Of a stretch of 64,000 nucleotides of DNA, positions 36,296 through 44,317 are shown in pieces. The stretch comes from Dysgonomonas sp. PH5-45. GTDB taxonomy: Bacteria; Bacteroidota; Bacteroidia; Bacteroidales; Dysgonomonadaceae. The stretch is taken from positions 1 through 64,000 of the forward strand of contig NZ_JARXWE010000010.1 of assembly GCF_029893235.1 (NCBI RefSeq). Reading direction: 5' to 3'. The notes beneath the pieces are model-generated. The model was not told where the DNA came from, searched no databases, and saw only the letters and a program-made list of their open reading frames with translations. Both the position numbers and the translations under genes were made by a program. Within the stretch, counting starts at the first letter, position 1. Every line of letters begins with the position of its first letter.

Positions 36296-37567
36296 ATGAT
36301 GAACATTTTTTCGGCAAAGAGCAAAACCAAGAAACAGAAAATAACGGATCTGAAAGATCCTGCCGTTTTTCGTGTGCCTTTGCTACAACATATAGGTAAC
36401 GCCGCCGAGCCTGTTGTCAGTGCAGGCGATGCGGTGAAGCGTTATCAACTGATAGGCCGGGCAAACGGCCCTGTTTCGGCAAACGTACATTCGCCTGTGT
36501 CGGGTGTTGTTATAGGGATACGGGAATGCCCATTAGCCGATGGACAGATAGTGCCAGCCATTGAAATCGAAAACGATTTTAAATATACCGAACTTGAGCA
36601 TCCCGACAGTGATTTAGAAAAATTATCGGGCAAAGATATTCTGGAAATCATTGAAGAAGCCGGAGTTGTGGGCGAGGGTGGTGCAGGCTTCCCTACACAT
36701 GTGAAGTACGACGTTAAGGATAAAAAAATTAAGACTTTCATCTTAAACGGAACGGAGTGCGAGCCTTATCTCACGTCCGATTATTCGTTGATAGACCAAT
36801 TCCCAAGTCGCCTGATTATAGGCGCTTTATTGATAAATAAGATACTGAAAGCCGAGGAAATAATTATCGCCATCGAACATCAGAATAAAGACCTGGTGGG
36901 CAAGCTGCATGAACTGATAAATAAGCCTGAAAACAAAGCGTTTAAAATAAAAATACTGCCCGACCAATACCCGCAAGGCGGTGAGTTACAACTCATAAAG
37001 TCGCTGACGGGTATAGAAGTGAAACGGGGCGGACTGCCTGCCGATAAAGGGGTAATTGTGAGCAATGTTGGTACGGTTATAGCCGTATTTAATGCTGTGG
37101 CACGTCACAAGCCTTTGGTGGAGAGGGTTATCACGGTTTCGGGCGACAACTTGCAAGGGGCGGGTAATTATATGGTGAAGATTGGAACACCGGTGTCGCA
37201 TATCGTTGAGGTTTTAGGTTTAGATGTTCAGAAACAAATAGTTTTGGGTGGCCCTATGATGGGAAAACAGGTGACAAACTTTTCCGTTCCTATCCAGAAA
37301 GGAAGTTCCGCTGTGCTTTCTTTCCAGGCGAAAGTTGTTCAGTACACCAACTGCATATCGTGCGGCTATTGTGTGGATATATGCCCCATGCGATTGATGC
37401 CGTTCAAATTTGCCGAGTATTTCAGAAAAGAAATGTATGCTTCGATGAAGACGTATAACCTTAACGAATGTATTGAATGCGCGGCGTGCCAATATATATG
37501 TCCGTGCAACGTGCCTTTGATGGAAAGTATAAAAAACGGAAAGGCCGAACTAAATAAGTTTAAGTGA
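36296..37567 (+). CDS. rnfC: RnfC-like electron transport subunit
   Basis: The 423-residue protein has the FMN and NADH-binding blocks of RnfC (VVGEGGAGFPTHVK, ECEPYLTSDY, DQYPQGGELQLI and GLPADKGVIVSNVGT) and two C-terminal 4Fe-4S motifs with Cys353, 356, 359, 363 and Cys392, 395, 398, 402. It couples NADH or ferredoxin electron flow in the Rnf complex. The usual N-terminal GGIHP motif is missing, and the protein starts directly at the block resembling VPLLQHIGNAAEPVV. It is shorter than typical RnfC. It overlaps rnfD, and no rnfA, B, E or G is adjacent. Confidence 0.85.
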   Translation: MMNIFSAKSKTKKQKITDLKDPAVFRVPLLQHIGNAAEPVVSAGDAVKRYQLIGRANGPVSANVHSPVSGVVIGIRECPLADGQIVPAIEIENDFKYTELEHPDSDLEKLSGKDILEIIEEAGVVGEGGAGFPTHVKYDVKDKKIKTFILNGTECEPYLTSDYSLIDQFPSRLIIGALLINKILKAEEIIIAIEHQNKDLVGKLHELINKPENKAFKIKILPDQYPQGGELQLIKSLTGIEVKRGGLPADKGVIVSNVGTVIAVFNAVARHKPLVERVITVSGDNLQGAGNYMVKIGTPVSHIVEVLGLDVQKQIVLGGPMMGKQVTNFSVPIQKGSSAVLSFQAKVVQYTNCISCGYCVDICPMRLMPFKFAEYFRKEMYASMKTYNLNECIECAACQYICPCNVPLMESIKNGKAELNKFK

Positions 37568-38661
37568 TGAAAAACGAACAAAATATACAATTCCCTCCAT
37601 TTGTTAATGCACGCGATAATGTGCGTAAGGTGATGATGGATGTCGTAATTGCTTTGCTTCCTTGTTTGGCAATGTCGTATCTGGCATTTGGTTTTATACC
37701 CTTGCTGGTGGTATTGGTTGCGGTGGGGAGTACTGTTGCTACCGAGTTTTTGTTTTCGAGTTTCTTTTTAGGGAGAAAAGATTCCGTAAGCGATGGCTCG
37801 GCTATCGTTACAGGTGTGCTGCTGGCTATGACCCTTGCTCCGTTCACTCCGTTGTATGTAGTGGCCTTTGGGGGGGCGATGGCTGTAATATTCGGCAAAC
37901 TGGTTTTTGGCGGTTTAGGGCGAAACTTCTTGAATCCTGCTCTGGTGGGGCGCGAGTTTATGACTGTTTTTTTTCCTGCGGCGATGACTTCGGGAGCTAT
38001 ATGGTTTAATAAAGAACATCTGAATTATTCTGACTTAAACATATTCGGTGCATTTGGCAATAACGGTATTGTTGAGTATCTGAACAGCTTGTTTTTTAAG
38101 GCATCGGGTGCTATTGGCGAATACTCAATCTTTTTTATAGTATTGGGAGGAGTGTATTTACTCGTCAAACGCCGTATATCGTGGCATATACCCTTTGCCT
38201 TGCTTGTGGTGTTCTTTGTTATGCTATGGATTTTTGAAGGTAGCAATCCCCGGTTTTCGATGGGAGGTTTGCTGTTGGGAACAATTTTTATGGCAACCGA
38301 TATGCCCTCAAGCGCATCCACAAAAGGTGGTAAGTTGTATTATGGAGCAATGATTGCCGTTGTGGCAATGATTTGTATACTGAATGGAGTGAGGTACGAG
38401 TATATGTCGTATTCCATTCTTTTGCTCAATGTTTTCAACCGCCCTATAACTCTTACCTTTCAGCCTCGGGTATGGGGTAAAAAACACGATTGGTTCCGTA
38501 TTCTTGGGCGCTTTGTAATGATTACAGGCAGTATTGTAGGCCTCACGTATATAATCATATTTTTGCACAATCACGATTGCATTAAATATTTGCTGTTTGC
38601 TTATATTGTGGGGGCAATCCTTTATTTTGTGAAAAAAGGATATTCGCCTAAATGGTCGTAA
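37567..38661 (+). CDS. rnfD: RnfD-like membrane subunit without a visible flavinylation Thr
   Basis: The 364-residue protein has about ten membrane helices and clear RnfD/NqrB blocks: DGSAIVTGVLLAMTL, GGLGRNFLNPALVGREFM, GGLLLGTIFMATDMPSSAST. In E. coli RsxD and V. cholerae NqrB, FMN is attached to the Thr of an S-x-A-T motif that follows the PVQMT block by a short loop. Here the region after FFPAAMT reads SGAIWFNKEHLNYSDL and then NIFGAFGN, with no S-x-A-T. The site may be lost or moved. ATG at 37567 overlaps the rnfC stop (a GTG lies 3 bases upstream). Confidence 0.85.
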   Translation: MKNEQNIQFPPFVNARDNVRKVMMDVVIALLPCLAMSYLAFGFIPLLVVLVAVGSTVATEFLFSSFFLGRKDSVSDGSAIVTGVLLAMTLAPFTPLYVVAFGGAMAVIFGKLVFGGLGRNFLNPALVGREFMTVFFPAAMTSGAIWFNKEHLNYSDLNIFGAFGNNGIVEYLNSLFFKASGAIGEYSIFFIVLGGVYLLVKRRISWHIPFALLVVFFVMLWIFEGSNPRFSMGGLLLGTIFMATDMPSSASTKGGKLYYGAMIAVVAMICILNGVRYEYMSYSILLLNVFNRPITLTFQPRVWGKKHDWFRILGRFVMITGSIVGLTYIIIFLHNHDCIKYLLFAYIVGAILYFVKKGYSPKWS

Positions 38662-38725
38662 ACGATTCAGATAATTTATTCGTAATTTTACAACAGAATT
38701 TTTAACGATAAAATAAACTTGTATT

Positions 38726-39016
38726 ATGAGTGTTTTGAAAATAGTTGCTACAATAACCGTGAAAGCGGAATATAAAGAAGATATGATAAAAGTATTGCAC
38801 GAGGTTGTAGACAAAACAAGGCAAGAGGAAGGCAACATATCGTACGACCTGAATGTGAGTGTCGAAAATCCTTTGCGGTTTGTTATACTTGAAGTTTGGA
38901 AGTCGGCCGAGGCTATCGAAACGCACAACCAGAGCGCACACTTCAAAGCTTTTGTAGATGCCATAAAAGGACGTATTGAAAGCTTGGATATAGAAACCAT
39001 AACCCCCATTTACTGA
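38726..39016 (+). CDS. Antibiotic biosynthesis monooxygenase (ABM) domain protein
   Basis: The 96-residue protein is a single ferredoxin-like ABM domain: VLKIVATITVKAEYKEDMIKVL at the N-terminus, EEGNISYDLNVSVENPLRFVILEVWKS in the middle and AHFKAFVDAI near the end. It resembles YgiN, a quinol monooxygenase, but other members act on other small aromatic compounds. It lies 64 bases after rnfD and 8 bases before a lipoprotein gene. A redox link to the Rnf-like module is possible but not shown. Confidence 0.85.
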   Translation: MSVLKIVATITVKAEYKEDMIKVLHEVVDKTRQEEGNISYDLNVSVENPLRFVILEVWKSAEAIETHNQSAHFKAFVDAIKGRIESLDIETITPIY

Positions 39017-39024
39017 TAAGTAAG

Positions 39025-39534
39025 ATGCCGAATTATTTTCTCATGGGTGCGCCGTGGCGGTTTTTAGGAATTGTTATATCCGTTTGCTTCGTTTTGCTTG
39101 CCTGCGAAAGTGTGGTTAACGACAATGAACCGCCCCGAATATCGGAAGTAATTCCAACGGAAGGCCAAACGCTTTATATAGGTGGGAATAATGAGTTTAG
39201 AGCCACTTTTTCGGACAACGAAGGCTTGTCGTCGTACATGATTTATATCAATGCTGTGGATGAAACAGAAGACAGGCCGGATAGCCTTTGGCTGGATTTC
39301 AAAAAAACAGGGAACAAGGTTATAACCAGCCAACGCGAGGTTTCGGTGGTTCAACTTCTGAATATACCAGAAACACAGCAGGACACAACCCAAATGAATA
39401 CATATCTTCCCGTTGTTCCGGGTAAGTACAACATGAAAGTTATGTGTATGGATATGGCCGGAAACAGAGATTCGCTAGTCTGCCCCGTCACTTTAGTGTA
39501 TGCCAAAGATGCTGTATCGCTGGCTGCTCAGTGA
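39025..39534 (+). CDS. DUF4625-like lipoprotein
   Basis: The 169-residue protein has a signal peptide and lipobox VLLACES, then an Ig-like domain that includes DNEPPRISEVIP, FRATFSDNEGLSSYMIYINAV and PVVPGKYNMKVMCMDMAGNRDS. This pattern resembles DUF4625, a lipoprotein family of Bacteroidetes. The function is unknown. An alternative start (Met7) would shorten the leader. It lies 8 bases after the ABM gene, and its 3' end overlaps the convergent gene at 39528 by 7 bases. Confidence 0.72.
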   Translation: MPNYFLMGAPWRFLGIVISVCFVLLACESVVNDNEPPRISEVIPTEGQTLYIGGNNEFRATFSDNEGLSSYMIYINAVDETEDRPDSLWLDFKKTGNKVITSQREVSVVQLLNIPETQQDTTQMNTYLPVVPGKYNMKVMCMDMAGNRDSLVCPVTLVYAKDAVSLAAQ

Positions 39535-39851
39535 CTCCTCTTTACTTTCTTTGGTCTTAGTTCTTTCAGCAGGTGTTTAATGGCTGCAATGGGGTGAACG
39601 AGTATCATTCTTGGGCCTGAAAAACGCATCACTTCTTGCATCTGTACCTTCATAGACGGTTTGTAACAATGAACAGGGCATTGCTTGCAGGTGGGCTTAT
39701 CTTCTCCATAAATACATTTTTGCAGCCGTTGGTGCGCGTAGGCCTCCAATTCGGAACACGAATGGCACAGCCTGCCTTTGGGTGAAGAGTGTTTGGCAGA
39801 GCAATAGACCGATATCATCAACGAAACAATTTTTTTCTCGCTACTATTCAT
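39528..39851 (-). CDS. Nitrous oxide-stimulated promoter family protein
   Basis: The 107-residue protein is cysteine-rich, with CHSCSELEAYAHQRL, C-K-Q-C-P-V-H-C and a basic, KKVKRSH-like tail. This pattern fits the PF11756 family, named after a promoter stimulated by nitrous oxide, whose function is not known. Cys spacing suggests metal binding. Its first bases overlap the last bases of the Pif1-TPR gene by 8, so the two are cotranscribed. Confidence 0.82.
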   Translation of the reverse strand: MNSSEKKIVSLMISVYCSAKHSSPKGRLCHSCSELEAYAHQRLQKCIYGEDKPTCKQCPVHCYKPSMKVQMQEVMRFSGPRMILVHPIAAIKHLLKELRPKKVKRSH

Positions 39852-41865
39852 TGCTGTCTTGGATTTCGCCTCTCAGTGTTTTGGCTATCAGAAGATGTTC
39901 TTCGGCCAACTCTGCATTACCGACATGGGTATATGCTTCGGCCAGATATTCGTGGCATGAGGCATGATTGGGTTTCAGGGCGGCGGCTTTGTCGAGGTCG
40001 GTCACGGCAAGGTCGTATTCTTTCAGTGCCAGTCGGTTCTTCCCCCGGTTGTACCATGCTTTAAAGAGTGCGGGACTGAGCTTTACGGCGGTGTTGAAGC
40101 ATACGTCGGCTTCGTAATAATCTTTTTGGTCGTATAGGGTTACACCCTTTCGCACCCATGCGTCCACGTAAGTGGGGTCAAGGTCGAGCGCCTTGTTGAA
40201 GTTGGCAAGTGCTGCGCGATGGTCTTTGTAGGAGGTTATGCACTCATTGCCAAGTAGGTAATATTCTTCGGCATACCGTTTCATAGACAAGTTCTGTTGG
40301 TGTATGCGCTCTTTCAGCTCCTTGTTCTGCTGCTTCAGGGTATTAATAATGGTCAGTTTTTTTCGGATAAAACGCCTGTGCAGCGGTTTCTCTATCTCGT
40401 ATCGGGCATGGATAGCCTTAAAAAATGTATCGACAAACTCACCAAAGTTACCAACATCGTACTGAAAAACAGCTTCCGAATAGAGAGTTTCGGCATCCGA
40501 TTCTTTCAGGGCTTTGTTTATAAGCTGCTGATTATTGAACTGGCGGCTGAATTCCATAATCTCGTTCCGTACAAAAACATCTCCCCGTGCCACCGGTTTG
40601 CGCAGTACGATTCCTTCGAGCGAGGTACAGCGGCTCAATGCAACATAAGCCTGTCCTCCACTGAATGTACCGCCCGTAAAATCAACAATAACCCTACTGA
40701 AGGTTAATCCTTGACTTTTGTGTATGGTTATAGCCCATGCCGCTTTCAGCGGTAGCTGGGTGAAAGTACCGATGATTTCTTCTTCTATACGGTTTTCTTT
40801 TTCGTTGAATTTATAGCGGTAGTTACGCCATGTTTCGAGGTCTACCATCACTTCCTTGCCGTCTTCCATCCGGACATAAACATTCTCCATATCGTCTATC
40901 GAGGAGATTATACCCAGCGAACCGTTCACCCAGCGGCGAGGCCATTGCAGGTCGTTACGGATGAACATAACCTGTGCGCCTTCTTTCAGCACAAGCTCTT
41001 TGGCTGTGGGCAGGCTGCTTTCGGGGAAGTCGCCGTCAATCACCCCCTTGCTTACCAAGGGCGACAATGTCAGTTCGTTCATCTTTTGCTCGTTGATGGC
41101 ATCTACATTGTCGCGACGGGTGGCAAGGGTGATATACATTTCCTCTGTGGGAGGGTTGAATGTTGGTTGGTAACGGGTATTGAGTTTACGTAGGTCGGTA
41201 CTGTCGGCAGTATTGTTGCGTATGCGGTCTAAAACGGCTATAAACTCTTTGTCTGTTTGGCGATAGATCTTCGTGAATTCGATAGGAAGCAAAGCCACTT
41301 CTCTGAAAACGTTTGCCGAAAAGAAAAACGGATTTGGGTAGAACCGCTTGATGATGTCCCTCGAATCGCTGGTTACAACCGGCTCGAGCTGAAAGATATC
41401 ACCTACAAACACTACTTGTTTTCCGCCGAAAGGCATGCGCATATTGCCCGAATATACACGTAGAATGCGGTCTATGCAGTCTACCATATCGGCACGCACC
41501 ATCGACACCTCGTCTATGATAATCATTTCGACCTGCTGGATAAGCTTGCGATGGTCTTTCTTATATTTAAAAAAATCGAAAATGCGCCCTCCAACCAAAC
41601 TGAGGTCGGGGTCGTCGGGCATCATCGGGCGGAAGGGCATCTTGAAAAACGAATGCAGGGTCGATCCGTTGGCATTGATAGCCGCAATACCGGTAGGAGC
41701 CAGCACAACGTACTTTTTACGGGTGGTTTGGCACAAATATTTCAAAAAAGTAGATTTGCCCGTTCCGGCTTTCCCTGTCAGGAATACCGACTGGCGGGTA
41801 TGGTTTATCAGTTTCAGGGCATTCTGAAACTCCCGGTTTGCGGTATCGAGTGGTGTTGAGGTCAA
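39844..41865 (-). CDS. Pif1-like superfamily 1 helicase with C-terminal TPRs
   Basis: The 673-residue protein starts with a helicase core: Walker A GKAGTGKSTFLKYL (about 33-46), APTGIAAINANGSTLHSFF, the Walker B IIIDEVSM, and GDIFQLEPVV. Then come UvrD-C-like motifs (WAITIHKSQGLTFSRVIVDF, FSGGQAYVALSRCTSL). The last 150 residues hold tetratricopeptide repeats (for example FNKALDLDPTYVDAWVRKG). Related Bacteroidetes proteins join Pif1-type ATPases to TPRs. The start is TTG at 41865, as no in-frame ATG precedes the Walker A motif, and a -7 element lies about 27 bases upstream. Confidence 0.9.
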   Translation of the reverse strand: MTSTPLDTANREFQNALKLINHTRQSVFLTGKAGTGKSTFLKYLCQTTRKKYVVLAPTGIAAINANGSTLHSFFKMPFRPMMPDDPDLSLVGGRIFDFFKYKKDHRKLIQQVEMIIIDEVSMVRADMVDCIDRILRVYSGNMRMPFGGKQVVFVGDIFQLEPVVTSDSRDIIKRFYPNPFFFSANVFREVALLPIEFTKIYRQTDKEFIAVLDRIRNNTADSTDLRKLNTRYQPTFNPPTEEMYITLATRRDNVDAINEQKMNELTLSPLVSKGVIDGDFPESSLPTAKELVLKEGAQVMFIRNDLQWPRRWVNGSLGIISSIDDMENVYVRMEDGKEVMVDLETWRNYRYKFNEKENRIEEEIIGTFTQLPLKAAWAITIHKSQGLTFSRVIVDFTGGTFSGGQAYVALSRCTSLEGIVLRKPVARGDVFVRNEIMEFSRQFNNQQLINKALKESDAETLYSEAVFQYDVGNFGEFVDTFFKAIHARYEIEKPLHRRFIRKKLTIINTLKQQNKELKERIHQQNLSMKRYAEEYYLLGNECITSYKDHRAALANFNKALDLDPTYVDAWVRKGVTLYDQKDYYEADVCFNTAVKLSPALFKAWYNRGKNRLALKEYDLAVTDLDKAAALKPNHASCHEYLAEAYTHVGNAELAEEHLLIAKTLRGEIQDSNE

Positions 41866-41891
41866 GCGGATATTTGTTTTGCGATTTCCTA

Positions 41892-41899
41892 CAAAAATA
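41892..41899 (-). promoter_or_regulatory. -7 element upstream of the Pif1-TPR gene
   Basis: On the minus strand this reads TATTTTTG, fitting TAnnTTTG, about 27 bases before the TTG at 41865. Confidence 0.4.
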
Positions 41900-42024
41900 T
41901 GCTAATTGGATGTAATATAGAAACAGATGCAAACTATGTTATGAACAATTAATATAAAACAGACGGTAAAACAAAAAATACGATAAGAATGTTCTTATAT
42001 ACAAATGCCCCGGACGGAACAACT

Positions 42025-42966
42025 ATGAGATATAACGGAATAATAATATTTATGACGATGCTTTTTTCTATATTTGTTTCGTGTACCCGTTCACAAAACA
42101 ATATAAAGCAAGAGAATATGCAGTATAACAAACTTACCCCCGAAGAAGAAGCCGTAATAGTACATAAGGCAACCGAAAAGCCTTTTACGGGCGAGTATTT
42201 GGATAATAAAGAAAAAGGCACGTATCATTGCAAAAGATGCGATGCACCGCTGTACGAGTCGGACGATAAGTTCGATTCGCGATGTGGTTGGCCTTCGTTC
42301 GACGATGAAATACCGGGCGCCGTGAAGCGCGTTCCCGATGCCGATGGCCGCCGTACGGAGATTGTTTGTGCAAACTGTGGTGCACATCTGGGACATGTGT
42401 TCACAGGCGAAGGATTCACACCCAAAGATACGCGGCATTGCGTGAATTCGATTTCGATGAAGTTTGTTCCCGAAACAGAAAAAAAATTGAAGAAAGCCTA
42501 TTTTGCTTCCGGATGCTTTTGGGGAACCGAGTTTTATTTTACGAAGGCAAAGGGCGTGAAGCATACAGCGGTAGGATTTATGGGCGGGCATGTAGACCAA
42601 CCCACTTACGAACAGGTTTCGGCAAAGAATACGGGTCATCTGGAAACAACCGAAGTAGAATACGACCCCCGGCAAATTTCGTACGAAGACTTAGTGAAAC
42701 TGTTTTTTGAAACACACGATTTTACTCAAACAAACGGACAAGGCCCCGATATAGGCCCTCAATACTTATCGTGCGTTTTTTATCAGGATGACTCGGAAAA
42801 AGCCATTTGCCAGAAATATATAGCCATGCTTGAAGGCAAAGGCTATAAAGTGGCTACTATGTTGAAACCCGCTTCCGAATTTTGGAAGGCAGAAGGCTAC
42901 CATCAACAATATTACGACAAAAAAGGCGGTCGCCCATACTGCCATAGCTACAAAAAAATATTCTGA
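42025..42966 (+). CDS. msrBA: Exported bifunctional methionine sulfoxide reductase MsrB-MsrA
   Basis: The 313-residue protein has a lipoprotein-type leader (MRYNGIIIFMTMLFSIFVSC). An MsrB domain follows with the Zn site CKRC and CANC and catalytic Cys139 in CVNSIS, and then an MsrA domain with Cys164 in SGCFWGTEF. Together they reduce both forms of methionine sulfoxide in the envelope. The MsrB-MsrA order and absence of a linker thioredoxin domain are typical of Bacteroidetes. A longer start at 41989 would add 12 residues, but the ATG at 42025 gives a proper signal peptide. Confidence 0.92.
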   Translation: MRYNGIIIFMTMLFSIFVSCTRSQNNIKQENMQYNKLTPEEEAVIVHKATEKPFTGEYLDNKEKGTYHCKRCDAPLYESDDKFDSRCGWPSFDDEIPGAVKRVPDADGRRTEIVCANCGAHLGHVFTGEGFTPKDTRHCVNSISMKFVPETEKKLKKAYFASGCFWGTEFYFTKAKGVKHTAVGFMGGHVDQPTYEQVSAKNTGHLETTEVEYDPRQISYEDLVKLFFETHDFTQTNGQGPDIGPQYLSCVFYQDDSEKAICQKYIAMLEGKGYKVATMLKPASEFWKAEGYHQQYYDKKGGRPYCHSYKKIF

Positions 42967-42998
42967 TTAACCGTTGTCTATAGCAAGGGTTGGTGGGG

Positions 42999-43640
42999 CT
43001 AATCTATATATCCCCTCACCATGAGGGCATTAATTATTATTCGATCTATCTGGTTGGAAATAAGCGAATCGAGCGTAAATTTGTCTATACTTCCGTTGAA
43101 CATAGAAGGCAGGGTTTTACGCAAAGCCTCCTCATGGTTATTTTCCGAAAGGTGCATTATTCCAAAATTTCCTGCTTTCGAGAAATACAAAAAACTGGTC
43201 TGGTCGGTCTGTGGGAAACTTATTCCAAAAAAGAAATAGAATCCGTTTAGCGACTTCAACATTCCGGGGCCTATCTCGGCCAGCAAGCTATCGTAATTAT
43301 AGCTTTGCAGTATTTCGGACAATGTCATAAACGTATCGTCGGCCTGATTGAATATCTCCAACAGGCTGTCGCCTACGGTAAAGGTTCCGTAATTGCACAT
43401 TAAATCGGTCAGATTGTCTGGCACGTTGATATTATGCTCTTCGCTAAAATTTCTGATAAACCGTGTCAAAACTTTCCCATCCTGATGAAGAAGATAAGCT
43501 TCGTTTTCGGAAAAAGTATACGAATAATCTTTCACCGTGAAATATTGGAGCATATCGGCTTTCAAAAATCGTTCGTATCTGGTCAAAGCTTCTTGCCAAG
43601 TTTCGCCTTTTTGTGTTAGTAATGTTTTGTAGTTTTTCAT
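42999..43640 (-). CDS. Hypothetical protein, 213 residues
   Basis: No family is recognised. The product is acidic and mostly soluble, with aromatic-rich C-terminal blocks (GFYFFFGISFPQ, FLYFSKAGNFGIMHL) and no signal peptide. It converges with msrBA, and a 12-base-stem terminator and another hairpin lie upstream. A -7 element (TATATTTG on the minus strand, 43645-43652) is only 5 bases from the ATG, so the mRNA might be leaderless or the start might be downstream (Met30). Confidence 0.65.
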   Translation of the reverse strand: MKNYKTLLTQKGETWQEALTRYERFLKADMLQYFTVKDYSYTFSENEAYLLHQDGKVLTRFIRNFSEEHNINVPDNLTDLMCNYGTFTVGDSLLEIFNQADDTFMTLSEILQSYNYDSLLAEIGPGMLKSLNGFYFFFGISFPQTDQTSFLYFSKAGNFGIMHLSENNHEEALRKTLPSMFNGSIDKFTLDSLISNQIDRIIINALMVRGYID

Positions 43641-43667
43641 ATTTCAAATATAGTGATTTTATTGAAT

Positions 43668-43703
43668 AAAAAAGGTTTTGCTTCGCTGTGGAAACAAAAC
43701 CTT
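43668..43703 (-). terminator. Second hairpin terminator on the minus strand
   Basis: Read on the minus strand, a 9-base stem (43695-43703 with 43672-43680) precedes a run of T at 43668-43673. No gene lies between it and the terminator at 43844, so it may end a short transcript or act as a back-up. Confidence 0.6.
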
Positions 43704-43843
43704 CCGAAAAGTATATAGTCTTGTTGTCTTTTTAAGAAAAGAAGTCTGTTTCAATTAATAACAATGTTTGATATTTATTCTGTCGAATCGTCTCATCTTT
43801 TTATAAACACTGTCAATAAGGTTTAAGTTCAATGGGATGGTGC
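43704..43843 (-). other. 140-base gap between two minus-strand terminators
   Basis: No coding frame is visible. Two terminators in the same direction about 140 bases apart suggest either a back-up terminator or a small RNA whose 3' end is at about 43668. No clear TAnnTTTG element was found. Confidence 0.25.
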
Positions 43844-43878
43844 AAAAAAAAGAGCAGGTTCTATTCAGAACCTGCTCT
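43844..43878 (-). terminator. Strong terminator of the metal locus
   Basis: A perfect 12-base stem (43851-43862 with 43867-43878) with a 4-base loop is followed, on the minus strand, by seven T at 43844-43850. It lies 36 bases after the HMA gene stop. Confidence 0.92.
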
Positions 43879-43913
43879 CTCTCTTGTAGCTAATACCTTG
43901 TATCGTCTTTTTC

Positions 43914-44279
43914 TTAGTGTTTGTGATGTTCGTGGTGATCGTGATGTTCAGTTCCTTCTGTTTCTTCTGTATCCAAGGAGGCTTCGTATCCTAATTTCTC
44001 CAAAGCTTTTTGTAGTTTGTCCACACTGGTTTTGCTGTTTTTGTATTCTATCCAAACAGTGTTGCTTGCCAAATCGACCTTCATGTCTGTAACGCCTTTT
44101 TCGTAAGGCATATTCCTTTCTATTTTTCTTTTACAGCTTTCGCAGTGCATAGGAACGTTGAAGAGAACTTCTTCTTTTTCTTTTTTCTTTTCCGCCTTTT
44201 TTTGCTCTTGAGCAAATCCGTTCAGGTTTATGCTTAGGCAAAATACAAGGGTAAGGAATGCAATGATTTTTGTTTTCAT
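43914..44279 (-). CDS. Exported heavy-metal-associated (HMA) domain protein
   Basis: This 121-residue protein has a signal peptide ending near GFAQE, a charged spacer of Lys and Glu, and an HMA domain with the metal motif MHCESC (C-x-x-C) in FNVPMHCESCKRKIER. It ends in a His-rich tail (EHHDHHEHHKH). It looks like a periplasmic metal chaperone, probably for copper. Start at ATG 44279 is chosen because a longer frame upstream (to 44378) would place the signal peptide internally. It is the last gene of a minus-strand operon with the TonB-dependent receptor 38 bases upstream. Confidence 0.88.
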   Translation of the reverse strand: MKTKIIAFLTLVFCLSINLNGFAQEQKKAEKKKEKEEVLFNVPMHCESCKRKIERNMPYEKGVTDMKVDLASNTVWIEYKNSKTSVDKLQKALEKLGYEASLDTEETEGTEHHDHHEHHKH

Positions 44280-44317
44280 GGTTTCGTTATTTTTTTTGAT
44301 GTTATTTAATTTGTTAA

